Shown: one piece after another, positions 16,401 to 25,219 of the stretch | How the letters are laid out: each line of letters begins with the position of its first letter | How positions within the stretch are numbered: the stretch's first letter is position 1 | Origin: Flavobacteriaceae bacterium | Lineage (GTDB): Bacteria; Bacteroidota; Bacteroidia; Flavobacteriales; Flavobacteriaceae | Assembly (NCBI GenBank): GCA_002746415.1 | Contig: NVXD01000002.1 | Location: 124,001 to 188,000 of the forward strand | Direction: 5' to 3' | DNA: 64,000 nucleotides | Made by a program: the position numbers and the translations under genes | The notes under the pieces: model-generated | The model's database searches: none | What the model was told of the DNA's origin: nothing | What the model saw: the letters and a program-made list of their open reading frames with translations, nothing else

Positions 16401-17765
16401 TTATTTGTTAATTAATTTTTTTGTCAGATAATTAAATCGAATATACAACATAATGGCAGATGCCGTCAGCCCCACTAAAAGTCCTATCCATATTCCTGTG
16501 CTTTCGTAAGAAGTATATAATCCAAGATAAAAACTTATAGGAAATCCAATCAACCAATAGGCAATAAATGTAATTACTGTTGGTATTTTCACATCTTGCA
16601 AACCTCTAAGCGCACCCAAAACCACTACTTGAATTCCGTCTGATATTTGAAAAAATGCTGCCACTAAAAGCAGCTTTGCAGCTAAATATATTACCTCAGT
16701 ATTATCCATGGCATTTGCCACATCATCTACATCCAAATATATAGTTGGAAGCCAATGTCTTCCAATTAAATATAGAATTGCAAATACGATTTCTAAAATA
16801 AGCGTTAAGAAAAAAATGGAGAACGCAATTCGCCTTAAATCAGTGAAATTTTTCAATCCTTTTTGATTACCTACCCTAATCATTGCAGCCACACCAAGGC
16901 CCATACCCACCATAAATGTCATGCTACTAAGGTTCAATGCAATTTGATTGGCAGCTTGTGAATTCGTCCCTAAAACACCGCTCAACCAAATGGCTGCCGT
17001 AAAAATACCAAACTCAAATAACATTTGTAAGGCAGATGGAAAGCCAAGAGCGATGATTTTTTTCATTACACTTTTTTCAATTTTCCTGAAATTAAAGCCC
17101 GTTACATAATCGTGAAACTTTTGCTTCTTTTTAAGCAACAACCATATAAAAGCAACCATAATAACACGAGAAACCAAGGTGCCAATCGCCGCACCTATGA
17201 TACCCAATTGTGGAAAACCAAAAGCTCCAAAAATTAATAAATAATTGAGAACAATATTTACCACATTGGCTATAATGGTAGCATACATGGGATACTTGGT
17301 CTGTGAAAGACCATCTAAAAACTGCTTAAACCCTTGAAATATCACCAAAGGAACCAAAGAGAAAGCAACTAAGTTCAAGTATGGTATTGCCAGCGCTACT
17401 ACCTCTGGAGGTTGCTCCATTAAATACATTAATGGTTTAGACAACATAATAAGACCAAAAAGAGATAGCCCTAAAACGGTACAAAGCACCAATCCATGCT
17501 TTAAGGCTCTTTTTGCATTGGTTTTTTCACCTGCAGCATCTGCTTCTGCAACCAAAGGGGTAATTGCTGTTGAAAAACCTATGCCTATGGACATTGCAAT
17601 GAACACAAAGCTATTTCCCAAAGATACCGCTGCTAGCTCAGCCGTACCTAACTGACCTACCATTATATTATCTGCAAAGGCCACAAATGTATGACCTAGC
17701 AATCCCAGTATTACAGGAAAAGAAAGCTGTAGGTTATATCTAAATTCTTTGGTGTATTGTTTCAA
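16401..17765 (-). CDS. MATE-family efflux transporter (NorM-type)
   Basis: A 454-residue protein with twelve predicted helices in two homologous halves. ADNIMVGQLGTAELAAVSLG near residue 31 and the equivalent GTNSQAANQIALNL stretch in the second half are typical of NorM-like multidrug/Na+ (or H+) antiporters. The start is TTG at 17763-17765 (MKQYTKEF); the next ATG lies inside the conserved NIMVGQLG segment, so the TTG is needed for a full-length protein. It heads a minus-strand run with the 75-residue protein, PAP2 and ArnT-like genes. Confidence 0.93.
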   Translation of the reverse strand: MKQYTKEFRYNLQLSFPVILGLLGHTFVAFADNIMVGQLGTAELAAVSLGNSFVFIAMSIGIGFSTAITPLVAEADAAGEKTNAKRALKHGLVLCTVLGLSLFGLIMLSKPLMYLMEQPPEVVALAIPYLNLVAFSLVPLVIFQGFKQFLDGLSQTKYPMYATIIANVVNIVLNYLLIFGAFGFPQLGIIGAAIGTLVSRVIMVAFIWLLLKKKQKFHDYVTGFNFRKIEKSVMKKIIALGFPSALQMLFEFGIFTAAIWLSGVLGTNSQAANQIALNLSSMTFMVGMGLGVAAMIRVGNQKGLKNFTDLRRIAFSIFFLTLILEIVFAILYLIGRHWLPTIYLDVDDVANAMDNTEVIYLAAKLLLVAAFFQISDGIQVVVLGALRGLQDVKIPTVITFIAYWLIGFPISFYLGLYTSYESTGIWIGLLVGLTASAIMLYIRFNYLTKKLINK

Positions 17766-17862
17766 TGAGTTATGTTATGAGTTAATGTACTAGTTTCCTT
17801 TTTGAACTTATTTCTTGAACTTGAACTTGTTTCTTTTACTTCTGCCTTCTAAACCAAACTAC

Positions 17863-18636
17863 TCACAACTTCTTTGCTTCTTCCCAAAAAACATCCATTT
17901 CTTCCAAAGTCATTTCTTTTAAAGAGGTATCCATTTCCTTGGACTTTTCTTCTAGATATTGAAAACGTTTTATAAATTTTTTATTGGTACGTTCTAAGGC
18001 ATTTTCTGGACTGATATTTAAAAATCGAGCATAATTGACCATAGAGAACAACACATCACCAAACTCAGCCTCCATTTTATCTTTATTCCCTTGCGCTATC
18101 TCTTCCTTAAACTCTGCCAGTTCCTCCTCAACCTTCTCCCATACTTGTTCTGGTTTTTCCCAATCAAAACCAACTCCCGCTACTTTTTCTTGAATTCGAC
18201 TAGCCTTAACCAAGGCAGGTAAGCTAGTTGGCACACCTTCCAATACACTTTTTTTTCCTTCCTTTAGCTTTATATTTTCCCAATTTTGTTTTACTTCTTC
18301 TTCAGTTGTCACCTTTACGTCTCCATAAATATGTGGATGACGATTTATCAATTTATCGCATATTTCATTGGCAACATCAGCAATATCAAAATCATTGGTT
18401 TCAGCCCCTATTTTAGCATAGAAAACAATGTGCAAAAGTAAGTCTCCCAATTCTTTCTTTACCTCATCCAAATCATTGTCCAAAATAGCATCACCCAATT
18501 CATAGGTTTCTTCAATAGTAAGATGTCGCAACGTTTGCATGGTTTGCTTCTTATCCCATGGACATTGGGCCCTTAACTCATCCATAATGGTAAGTAAACG
18601 ATCAAAAGCTTGTAACTGGGTTTGTCTTGAATTCAT
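17863..18636 (-). CDS. mazG: nucleoside triphosphate pyrophosphohydrolase MazG
   Basis: A 257-residue protein with two MazG domains: the first has CPWDKKQT, EETYELGDAI and KKELGDLLLHIVF, and the second VEEELAEFKEE and EAEFGDVLFSMVNYARF. The EExxE and ExxD residues that bind Mg-NTP are present. It hydrolyses noncanonical or excess NTPs. The start at 18634-18636 (MNSRQTQLQ) is chosen over an upstream in-frame ATG that would add nine hydrophobic residues not found in the family. Confidence 0.93.
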   Translation of the reverse strand: MNSRQTQLQAFDRLLTIMDELRAQCPWDKKQTMQTLRHLTIEETYELGDAILDNDLDEVKKELGDLLLHIVFYAKIGAETNDFDIADVANEICDKLINRHPHIYGDVKVTTEEEVKQNWENIKLKEGKKSVLEGVPTSLPALVKASRIQEKVAGVGFDWEKPEQVWEKVEEELAEFKEEIAQGNKDKMEAEFGDVLFSMVNYARFLNISPENALERTNKKFIKRFQYLEEKSKEMDTSLKEMTLEEMDVFWEEAKKL

Positions 18637-18730
18637 CCAAAAATAATTTATGTAAAAATACAACTATGGATGTTTTGTAAAGCTTCTTTTTTTAAGGGAT
18701 TTTAGAGAAGTAACATTCGGCCCAATTCTT

Positions 18731-18823
18731 ATGAGAAAATTTAACTCTTTTTTGGTTTTACTTTGTCTTTCTAGATTATGCAATCAAAAAATCACATCCC
18801 AACTAAGGCCAGCGTCTTTTTAA
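18731..18823 (+). pseudogene. possible truncated signal-peptide remnant
   Basis: An open frame of 30 codons starts MRKFNSFLVLLCLSRLC, which resembles a lipoprotein signal peptide, then stops inside the 3' end of the opposite-strand gene at 18792. It may be the 5' stub of a gene whose body was lost, or chance. Nothing downstream continues it. Confidence 0.2.
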
Positions 18824-19751
18824 TTGCCTCCATATTTACTTTAAGTGCTTCATCATTGTCCATATCGTTCAACACTTGGTTAAAAGGCTCTGTTCGCACT
18901 GGACCATCATACCCAATATCTATCAATGCCTGTAGAAATTCTTTTAAATCAATAACACCTGTTGCTAATGGCAATTCTCTTTTCCCATCTACCAAAGCGA
19001 CGCGTTCAAACCCCGATGGAGCATCATTTAAATCAACCGTAATAATATCATTAGAATCTAAGGTTCTAATATCAGCTGCTGTATCATTTGCAGTATGCCA
19101 ATGATAACTATCCAATACAAAACCAACGTTGTTTTTCCCTATTTCAGCAATGAGCTCCTTACCTTCTTTCATAGAACCTATAAAAGGATAACGCCCCCCA
19201 GCCATCATCGTACGCATTCCCAAATATTCTAACCCAAGCCTTATACCTGAATCTTTCATTACTTGTGCACACTCTCCCAATCTGTATGCATGCTGCCTCA
19301 TGTTTTCATTGTAGGTTAGATTGTCATGCGTAGAAATAATCCATGTATTCATGCGACTTGCACCAACTTTCTCTAGGGCTTCACATTGTTTTCTGAGTCC
19401 TTTAAAATCTTCATTGAATCTAGATTTACTCTGCCTATACTCCACAGGTATATTTGTTGAACCCCAACCAATATTGTTCTCCTTCATTTTAGCATTCAAC
19501 TCATCTATCTGGTTGTTGGAATACCTGATCAACTCTCTTGGCGCTGACACTATGGATTCATAGCCATATTTTATAGCATAATCCAAGGATTCTTGCAGGT
19601 TTGCTTTTACTCCAATAATTCCAGGGTTAAGGCATATTCTAAACTTGCGTTCAACAGTAGCAGAAACTTTTCCTGCCGAAAAAAGCTTCATAGGGAGTAT
19701 TGTTGTGGCAGAAGCAGCAACTGTATTTTGAATAAATTTTCGTCTTTCCAT
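18792..19751 (-). CDS. TIM-barrel sugar isomerase/epimerase-like protein, Tat signal
   Basis: A 319-residue protein. It begins MERRKFIQNTVAASATT, a twin-arginine (RRKF) signal, followed by an AP-endonuclease-2 family TIM barrel (xylose-isomerase-like). Conserved parts are ESIVSAPREL, GLEYLGMR, FVLDSYHWHT and TVDLNDAP, whose Glu, Asp and His residues would bind a divalent metal. The family epimerises or isomerises sugars. The Tat signal implies a folded metalloenzyme exported to the periplasm. It is divergent from the dehydrogenase operon at 19900, about 150 bp away. The ATG at 19749-19751 matches the start of the Tat motif. Confidence 0.87.
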   Translation of the reverse strand: MERRKFIQNTVAASATTILPMKLFSAGKVSATVERKFRICLNPGIIGVKANLQESLDYAIKYGYESIVSAPRELIRYSNNQIDELNAKMKENNIGWGSTNIPVEYRQSKSRFNEDFKGLRKQCEALEKVGASRMNTWIISTHDNLTYNENMRQHAYRLGECAQVMKDSGIRLGLEYLGMRTMMAGGRYPFIGSMKEGKELIAEIGKNNVGFVLDSYHWHTANDTAADIRTLDSNDIITVDLNDAPSGFERVALVDGKRELPLATGVIDLKEFLQALIDIGYDGPVRTEPFNQVLNDMDNDEALKVNMEAIKKTLALVGM

Positions 19752-19899
19752 AAAAATTAGGATATATAGGTAGTGTTCGTAATTTACGAAATTAATAAAG
19801 TGTTTACTTCTGCAAGATATCTTAAAACAAAGTAAAGATTTAAATTTTATTTTTAACCCAGCTGTAAAATATAGTATCTTAACTGCACAAAAACCACCC

Positions 19900-20448
19900 A
19901 TGAAAAGAAGAGAGGTAATAAAGATGGTCTCCCTTGCAACCGGAGCTGCCATTAGCGCTCCTTTAATGAGCTCATTATTATCAGGTTGCGAGTCAGCAAT
20001 TAGCAAAGATGATGCTGACCATATCCTACAGTTTTTTAACGAAAACGAATTTTATCAAATTAGAGAAATCGTAGCTGTTATTTTGCCTGAAACTGATACA
20101 CCATCTGCATCGAGTATAGGTGTACATAGGGTGATAGATACCATGGTTGGCACCACATATCGACCTGTAGAAAAAGAAACCTTCAAAAAAACAATCACTT
20201 CTTTTCTGGAATATGTAAGCAGTACATCTGGTGATAAATTGACGGTATTGAAGGAATTGAGTCAATCCAATGATGAAAGCTTAGCAGATGCAAAAGCAGG
20301 GTTTTTAGACCTTAAACAGCAAACTGTGGCATACTATCTTCTAAATGAGGAAATTGCAAAAACACAATTAAATTATCTTCCAGTACCAGGCTCCTATGAG
20401 CCATGTATAAAATTAAGTGATACTAACAGAAAAGCTTGGGCCATATAA
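19900..20448 (+). CDS. gluconate 2-dehydrogenase subunit 3-like protein (GMC partner)
   Basis: A 182-residue protein with MKRREVIKMVSLATGAA, a twin-arginine-type leader, and a lipobox-like LLSGC (Cys30). The rest matches the gluconate 2-dehydrogenase subunit 3 family, including the conserved IREIVAVILPETDTPSA segment. Such subunits escort the signal-less GMC flavoprotein through the Tat pathway and stabilise it. It is followed 2 bp later by the GMC gene. A cytochrome c subunit, the usual third part, is not present nearby. Confidence 0.88.
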   Translation: MKRREVIKMVSLATGAAISAPLMSSLLSGCESAISKDDADHILQFFNENEFYQIREIVAVILPETDTPSASSIGVHRVIDTMVGTTYRPVEKETFKKTITSFLEYVSSTSGDKLTVLKELSQSNDESLADAKAGFLDLKQQTVAYYLLNEEIAKTQLNYLPVPGSYEPCIKLSDTNRKAWAI

Positions 20449-20450
20449 TT

Positions 20451-22160
20451 ATGAATACAGAAGAAAACAACAACACTTACGATGCTATTGTAATTGGTTC
20501 AGGTATTAGCGGTGGTTATGCTGCAATGGAATTATGTACCAAAGGATACAAAACCTTAATTCTAGAAAGAGGGAGAATGGTCACCCACGGTGATTATCCT
20601 ACTGCAGGAAAAGACCCTTGGGACCTACCCAATAACAATAGATTAACTACGGAAGAAGTTGATAAACATTACAGGAAACAGGATCGTTTACCATGGTGGG
20701 TAAGACAAGAAAACAAACATTGGATAAACAAGGATGATGAATATCCATATGAAGAAGAAAAACGATTTGATTGGATTCGCGGGCACCATGTTGGTGGTCG
20801 TTCTATTATGTGGGGTAGGCATTGTTATAGATGGAGTGATATAGATTTTGAAGCAAATGCCAAAGAAGGTGTTGCTGTAGATTGGCCCATTAGATATAAG
20901 GATATTGAACCTTGGTATGATAAAGTAGAAACTTTTGTAGGTGTTAGCGGCCAAGAAGAAGATTTAAAACAAGTACCTGACGGTAAATTTTTACCTCCTT
21001 TTAAATTAAACTGTGCTGAACAAAATTTTAGAGAAGCGGTTGCAAAAATCTACCCAGAAAGAGTGGTAACACCTGGTCGCGTTGCTAATCTAACAGCATA
21101 CGATCCAGAAATACATAAAGGCCATAGGGGTCAGTGTCAGAGTCGAGCAAGATGCATTCGCGGTTGCCCTTTTGGGGCCTATTTTAGTAGTCAGTCCGCT
21201 ACTTTACCCGTTGCTGAAGAAACAGGCAATCTAAATATTAGAGCTAATAGCATTGTACAAGAGATTGTCTATGATAAAAAATTAGGAAAAGCCACTGGTG
21301 TGCGTATTAAAGATGCCGAAACTGGGGAAGAAATGGAATTTTTTGCTAGAATAATTTTCTGTAATGCAAGTACAGTGGGCACCACGGCTATTTTACTAAA
21401 TAGCAGATCTGAATCCTTTCCTGACGGCCTAGGTAATTCCAGCGGTGAGTTGGGTCATAACATTATGGACCATCATTATGGAATGGGAGCTTCAGGGATA
21501 CTTCCACAAGAAGGATTGGAAGACACCTATTATAAAGGAAGAAAACCTGTTGGTTTCTATATTCCAAGATTTACCAATATTGATGAAAAAAGCAAACGAA
21601 AAGAATATCTACGTGGCTTTGGGTATCAAGGAGAAGCAATGAGAAAACAGAGCACCCCAGACGACCTAATAGGATCTGACTTAAAAGATAAAATATTTAA
21701 GCCAGGTGATTACCATATAAGAATGACTTGCTTTGGGGAATTATTGCCCTATCATGAAAATAGAATGTACCTCAACTTTGACAAAAGAGACAAGCATGAT
21801 ATGCCCACCATCACTTTTGATGCCGAGCTAAAAGAAAATGAAATGAAACTCAGAAAAGATGGTGTTAAATGCGCTATTGAAATGTTAGAAGCCGCCGGCT
21901 GCACAGACATTAAATGGCGTAATAATGCTACAGCACCAGGAGCTTGCATTCATGAAATGGGAACAGCAAGAATGGGTAAAGATCCGAAGACTAGTGTTTT
22001 GAATAAATGGAACCAAATGCATGATGTACCCAATGTTTTTGTAACCGATGGTGCATGTATGACCAGTTCTGGAACTCAAAACCCAAGTATTACTTATATG
22101 GCACTCACAGCAAGGGCTGTGGATTATGCGCACAAACAAATAACTAAAGGAAAACTTTAA
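20451..22160 (+). CDS. FAD-dependent GMC oxidoreductase with a [3Fe-4S]-type cysteine motif
   Basis: A 569-residue flavoprotein. The Rossmann motif IGSGISGGYAAMEL (residues 15-28) and ERG bind FAD. HHVGGRSIMWGRH (residues 112-124) is a GMC signature. The C-terminal IHEMGTARMG and TQNPSIT hold the catalytic His and Asn. Cys229, Cys235 and Cys239 form C-x5-C-x3-C, the spacing known for the iron-sulfur cluster of bacterial FAD-glucose dehydrogenase. There is no signal peptide, so export would be by hitch-hiking with the preceding subunit. The family oxidises sugars, including glucoside C3. The start is ATG 20451, because an upstream TTG lies within the previous gene. Confidence 0.92.
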   Translation: MNTEENNNTYDAIVIGSGISGGYAAMELCTKGYKTLILERGRMVTHGDYPTAGKDPWDLPNNNRLTTEEVDKHYRKQDRLPWWVRQENKHWINKDDEYPYEEEKRFDWIRGHHVGGRSIMWGRHCYRWSDIDFEANAKEGVAVDWPIRYKDIEPWYDKVETFVGVSGQEEDLKQVPDGKFLPPFKLNCAEQNFREAVAKIYPERVVTPGRVANLTAYDPEIHKGHRGQCQSRARCIRGCPFGAYFSSQSATLPVAEETGNLNIRANSIVQEIVYDKKLGKATGVRIKDAETGEEMEFFARIIFCNASTVGTTAILLNSRSESFPDGLGNSSGELGHNIMDHHYGMGASGILPQEGLEDTYYKGRKPVGFYIPRFTNIDEKSKRKEYLRGFGYQGEAMRKQSTPDDLIGSDLKDKIFKPGDYHIRMTCFGELLPYHENRMYLNFDKRDKHDMPTITFDAELKENEMKLRKDGVKCAIEMLEAAGCTDIKWRNNATAPGACIHEMGTARMGKDPKTSVLNKWNQMHDVPNVFVTDGACMTSSGTQNPSITYMALTARAVDYAHKQITKGKL

Positions 22161-22172
22161 AAGATTGGAATA

Positions 22173-23030
22173 ATGAAAAACGCAACTACTTTTATTTTAT
22201 TTATGCTAATGGCCACCATATCATATACTCAGGAAATTGTTTCCTTAGCTACGGCCCCAAACACGGCTGTAACATGGCAGGGAGAAGCCAAAGAATATTT
22301 CTCTGATATATGGCAAACACAGGTTGTCACAAATGTATCTACCCCAAGTATGGAGGTTTTTAGACCTGAAAATCCAAATGGCACTTCAGTTGTTGTAGCT
22401 CCAGGAGGTGGTCTTTATGCCTTAAGTATAACTAGTGAAGGCAATAATGTTGCCAAATGGCTCAACGAAAAGGGAATCACGGCTTTTGTGCTTAAATACA
22501 GATTAGTGCCCACGGGAGAAGATGGTGTTAAGGAAGTCATGAATGCTGGGGAAAATATACTCACTAAGGTGGCACCTGTACTTCCTCTATCTGTAGAGGA
22601 CGGTCTTAATGCAATAACTCATGTTAGGACTAACGCTGAAAAATACAATATAGACCCTTCAAAAATAGGTTTTATGGGCTTTTCTGCCGGAGGTGCAGTA
22701 ACCATGGGGGTTACTTTAAATTATGATAAAGAAAACAGGCCCGATTTTATTGTTCCTGTATATCCCTGGATGACTGTTTTGGGAGATTATGAGGTTCCTG
22801 CAGATGCCCCACCTATGCTGGTTATTTGTGCTTCCGATGATCCTTTAGGTTTGGCTCCAGAGAGTGCCACCTTATATTCTAAATGGTTGGCAGCTAATAA
22901 AACAGTTGGACTCCATATGTATGCCAAAGGCGGGCATGGATTTGGAATGGGCAAACAAAACTTACCTTCAGATTCATGGATAGAACGATTTTATGAGTGG
23001 GCTTTAGCCGAAGGAATAACTACTAACTAA
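22173..23030 (+). CDS. exported alpha/beta-hydrolase (carbohydrate-esterase-like)
   Basis: A 285-residue protein with a Sec signal peptide ending near ISYTQ (residue 20). The fold shows VVVAPGGGLYAL (oxyanion region), the nucleophile elbow GFSAGG, an Asp in ICASDDP and the catalytic His in KGGHGFGM. It resembles the BD-FAE/acetylxylan esterase group that removes acyl groups from plant polysaccharides. It lies 12 bp after the GMC gene and 15 bp before the next TIM-barrel gene, so the four genes from 19900 form one operon. Confidence 0.88.
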   Translation: MKNATTFILFMLMATISYTQEIVSLATAPNTAVTWQGEAKEYFSDIWQTQVVTNVSTPSMEVFRPENPNGTSVVVAPGGGLYALSITSEGNNVAKWLNEKGITAFVLKYRLVPTGEDGVKEVMNAGENILTKVAPVLPLSVEDGLNAITHVRTNAEKYNIDPSKIGFMGFSAGGAVTMGVTLNYDKENRPDFIVPVYPWMTVLGDYEVPADAPPMLVICASDDPLGLAPESATLYSKWLAANKTVGLHMYAKGGHGFGMGKQNLPSDSWIERFYEWALAEGITTN

Positions 23031-23045
23031 AAACAAACTAAAAAA

Positions 23046-23879
23046 ATGACAACCAGAAGAAATTTTATGTTAAAGTCGGCCATGTTCAGTGCCGGTGCAA
23101 TTTTACTACCCTCCTATTCTTTTGCATCCAGCAAACAAAGGAACTTAGGAGTACAATTATATACGTTTAGGGATGAAATGGCGAAAGATGCGGTAGGCAC
23201 TTTAAAACAGATTGCAAAAATCGGAATTAAAAAAATTGAAACTGCGCGAAGTTCAAAAGGTCATTATTATGGGCTAGCACCTCAAGAAATGAAAAACGTC
23301 TGTGATGATCTAGGAATGAGTCTTGTTAGTGGCCACATTCATCTAGATGAAAACTGGAAGCAAACCATGGATGAAGCCGCTGCCTCTGGACAGGAATATT
23401 TAATTTGTTCCACCATGCCTAGTAACGGACAAACTGTAGATAATTACAAAAGTGTTGCTGATGCTTTTAACGTAGCAGGTGAAGATTGTAAAAAAATGGG
23501 ATTAAAATTTGGATACCACAATCATGAGTATGAATTTGAATCTGAAGATGGACAGGTACTTTATGATGTTTTGATGGACAACACCCAAGCCGATTTGGTT
23601 CATATGGAATTGGATTTAGGATGGGTAATCGTGGCAGGAAAAGATCCAATTGATTATTTCAAAAAATATGAAGGTCGTTTCCCTTTATGGCATTTAAAGG
23701 ATATGGACATGATTGAAAAGCAAAGTACGGAATTTGGTAAAGGTGGTCTTGATATTGCTTTAATGTTAGAGAATCAAGCACTTTCTGGTGTGAAACATAT
23801 TTTTATTGAACAAGAGGAATATGCTGGCGCTCCTATTGATAGTATGATTCATAATCTTGCTTTTATGGATACCCTATAA
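23046..23879 (+). CDS. TIM-barrel sugar isomerase/epimerase-like protein, Tat signal
   Basis: A 277-residue protein with the twin-arginine start MTTRRNFMLKSAMFSAGA and an AP-endonuclease-2 type TIM barrel: LGVQLYTFRDEM, KFGYHNHEYEF, MELDLGWVIVAGKDP, LWHLKDMD and IFIEQEEYAG carry the metal-binding Glu/Asp/His residues. It is related in fold, but not close in sequence, to the 18792 protein. Near relatives include 3-keto-glucoside hydrolases/lyases found beside GMC dehydrogenases, a good functional guess here. Last gene of the operon; a terminator follows at 23899. Confidence 0.88.
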   Translation: MTTRRNFMLKSAMFSAGAILLPSYSFASSKQRNLGVQLYTFRDEMAKDAVGTLKQIAKIGIKKIETARSSKGHYYGLAPQEMKNVCDDLGMSLVSGHIHLDENWKQTMDEAAASGQEYLICSTMPSNGQTVDNYKSVADAFNVAGEDCKKMGLKFGYHNHEYEFESEDGQVLYDVLMDNTQADLVHMELDLGWVIVAGKDPIDYFKKYEGRFPLWHLKDMDMIEKQSTEFGKGGLDIALMLENQALSGVKHIFIEQEEYAGAPIDSMIHNLAFMDTL

Positions 23880-23898
23880 ACGCATTCTTATAAATTTA

Positions 23899-23932
23899 AA
23901 AAGCCCTGAGGTATATTTTTCTCAGGGCTTTT
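23899..23932 (+). terminator. bidirectional-looking terminator after the GMC operon
   Basis: A perfect stem of AAAAGCCCTGAG (23899-23910) and CTCAGGGCTTTT (23921-23932), followed by T-rich sequence. It separates the plus-strand operon from the convergent transporter gene ending at 23962. Confidence 0.88.
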
Positions 23933-23961
23933 CTGTTTTTTTACACATTTTTCTAAAAAGA

Positions 23962-25065
23962 CTATTTCTCTTCCTCTTCTTTAGATGGCTCATCACCAGG
24001 AGGTTTATCTCGCCACCATGTAGCTAAGGAAGACCCTGTTATATTCATCATGGGACCAAATACGGCTGGCGCCAATCCTACAGTAGCTACCTTACCCATT
24101 TCCTGCGCCAATCCAGAGGCCAGACCAGCATTCTGCATACCTACCTCAAAGGCAATAGTACGGCACGATTTTTCATCCAACCCAAACAATTTACAACCCC
24201 AATAACCTAAGAAATACCCAGACGTATTATGGATGAGACCCACAACAATCAATAATGCTCCCATAGTTAAAAGATTATCTCTTCCAGCAGCAGTAATTAT
24301 TGTAATGATAAAAGCGATACCTGCCATAGAAACCAATGGCATGGCTTTGTCCAACCATTGTGCTTTCCCATGTGCCAGTTTATTAAAAACCAGCCCAGCT
24401 ATAATAGGTAAAATGGTAATCTTAGTAATACTCCACATCATTCCCCAAAAATCAATGGGAATTAATTGGTCCCCTAAAGTTTTCATTAATAAGGGGGTAA
24501 TAAAAGGCGCCAATAAGGTTGCAACAGTAGTTAGCGTGACAGATAAGGCCAAATTAGCTTTACCAATATACGCCATGACATTTGATGCCAATCCGCTTGG
24601 CGAAGAGCCAATCAAAATAACCCCAGCTGCAATTTCTGGTGGAAAATCGAACGCAAAGACCAATAATGCTCCAATTATAGGCATTATAGTAAATTGGCAG
24701 GCCAATCCTATAAAAACGGCTTTAGGGTTTTTTATCACCTCTCCAAAGTCCTTTATACTCATAGCTGTGCCCATACCGAACATAATAATTTGTAGTAGTG
24801 GGACTATTAGTGATTTTAGCTCAAAACTGCCCCAACTAATAAAGATAGCTGGATACGTCATTGCAATGGAAACCGCCGCAAAAATCAAAAGCGCAAAAGA
24901 GAATCCTTTTACCTTATCATAGCCACGCACCCCTATTGCCAATGCTAAAAACAAAAACACCATAAGTGGACCTAGTAGGGTTGTATTTGCAGTAATATAT
25001 AAATAGGCACATACTACTGATAACGCGGCTGCAACCCATAAAAGGTATTTACAAATTAATTTCAT
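23962..25065 (-). CDS. bile acid:sodium symporter (SBF/BASS) family transporter
   Basis: A 367-residue protein with about ten membrane helices. GSSPSGLASNVMAYIGKANLA and FEVGMQNAGLASGLA are the two crossover motifs that bind sodium in SBF/ASBT proteins, and both are intact. Beyond bile acids the family imports organic acids, including pyruvate (plant BASS2) and pantoate, with Na+. Placed between sugar-oxidation genes and a dehydratase/aldolase pair, it probably imports an organic-acid product. The C-terminus ends in a charged tail. The substrate is inferred only from context. Confidence 0.88.
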   Translation of the reverse strand: MKLICKYLLWVAAALSVVCAYLYITANTTLLGPLMVFLFLALAIGVRGYDKVKGFSFALLIFAAVSIAMTYPAIFISWGSFELKSLIVPLLQIIMFGMGTAMSIKDFGEVIKNPKAVFIGLACQFTIMPIIGALLVFAFDFPPEIAAGVILIGSSPSGLASNVMAYIGKANLALSVTLTTVATLLAPFITPLLMKTLGDQLIPIDFWGMMWSITKITILPIIAGLVFNKLAHGKAQWLDKAMPLVSMAGIAFIITIITAAGRDNLLTMGALLIVVGLIHNTSGYFLGYWGCKLFGLDEKSCRTIAFEVGMQNAGLASGLAQEMGKVATVGLAPAVFGPMMNITGSSLATWWRDKPPGDEPSKEEEEK

Positions 25066-25219
25066 ATTCAGTTGGTTGTTAGTTATTGGTTATCAAAACG
25101 TCTAAAATAAACAGCAATTAGAAACGAGATATATCATTTTCTCCATTCTCATAAGTGCGCTTTTCTTTTGGCCAGCACCTTAATTTTATTTTCCTTTTGC
25201 CTACTATCTTTTCTCTCTT

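Noticed and set aside
24233-24922. A 229-codon plus-strand open frame opposite the SBF transporter gene
   Set aside because: It mirrors codon bias of the real membrane-protein gene, has no family features and no promoter or neighbours.
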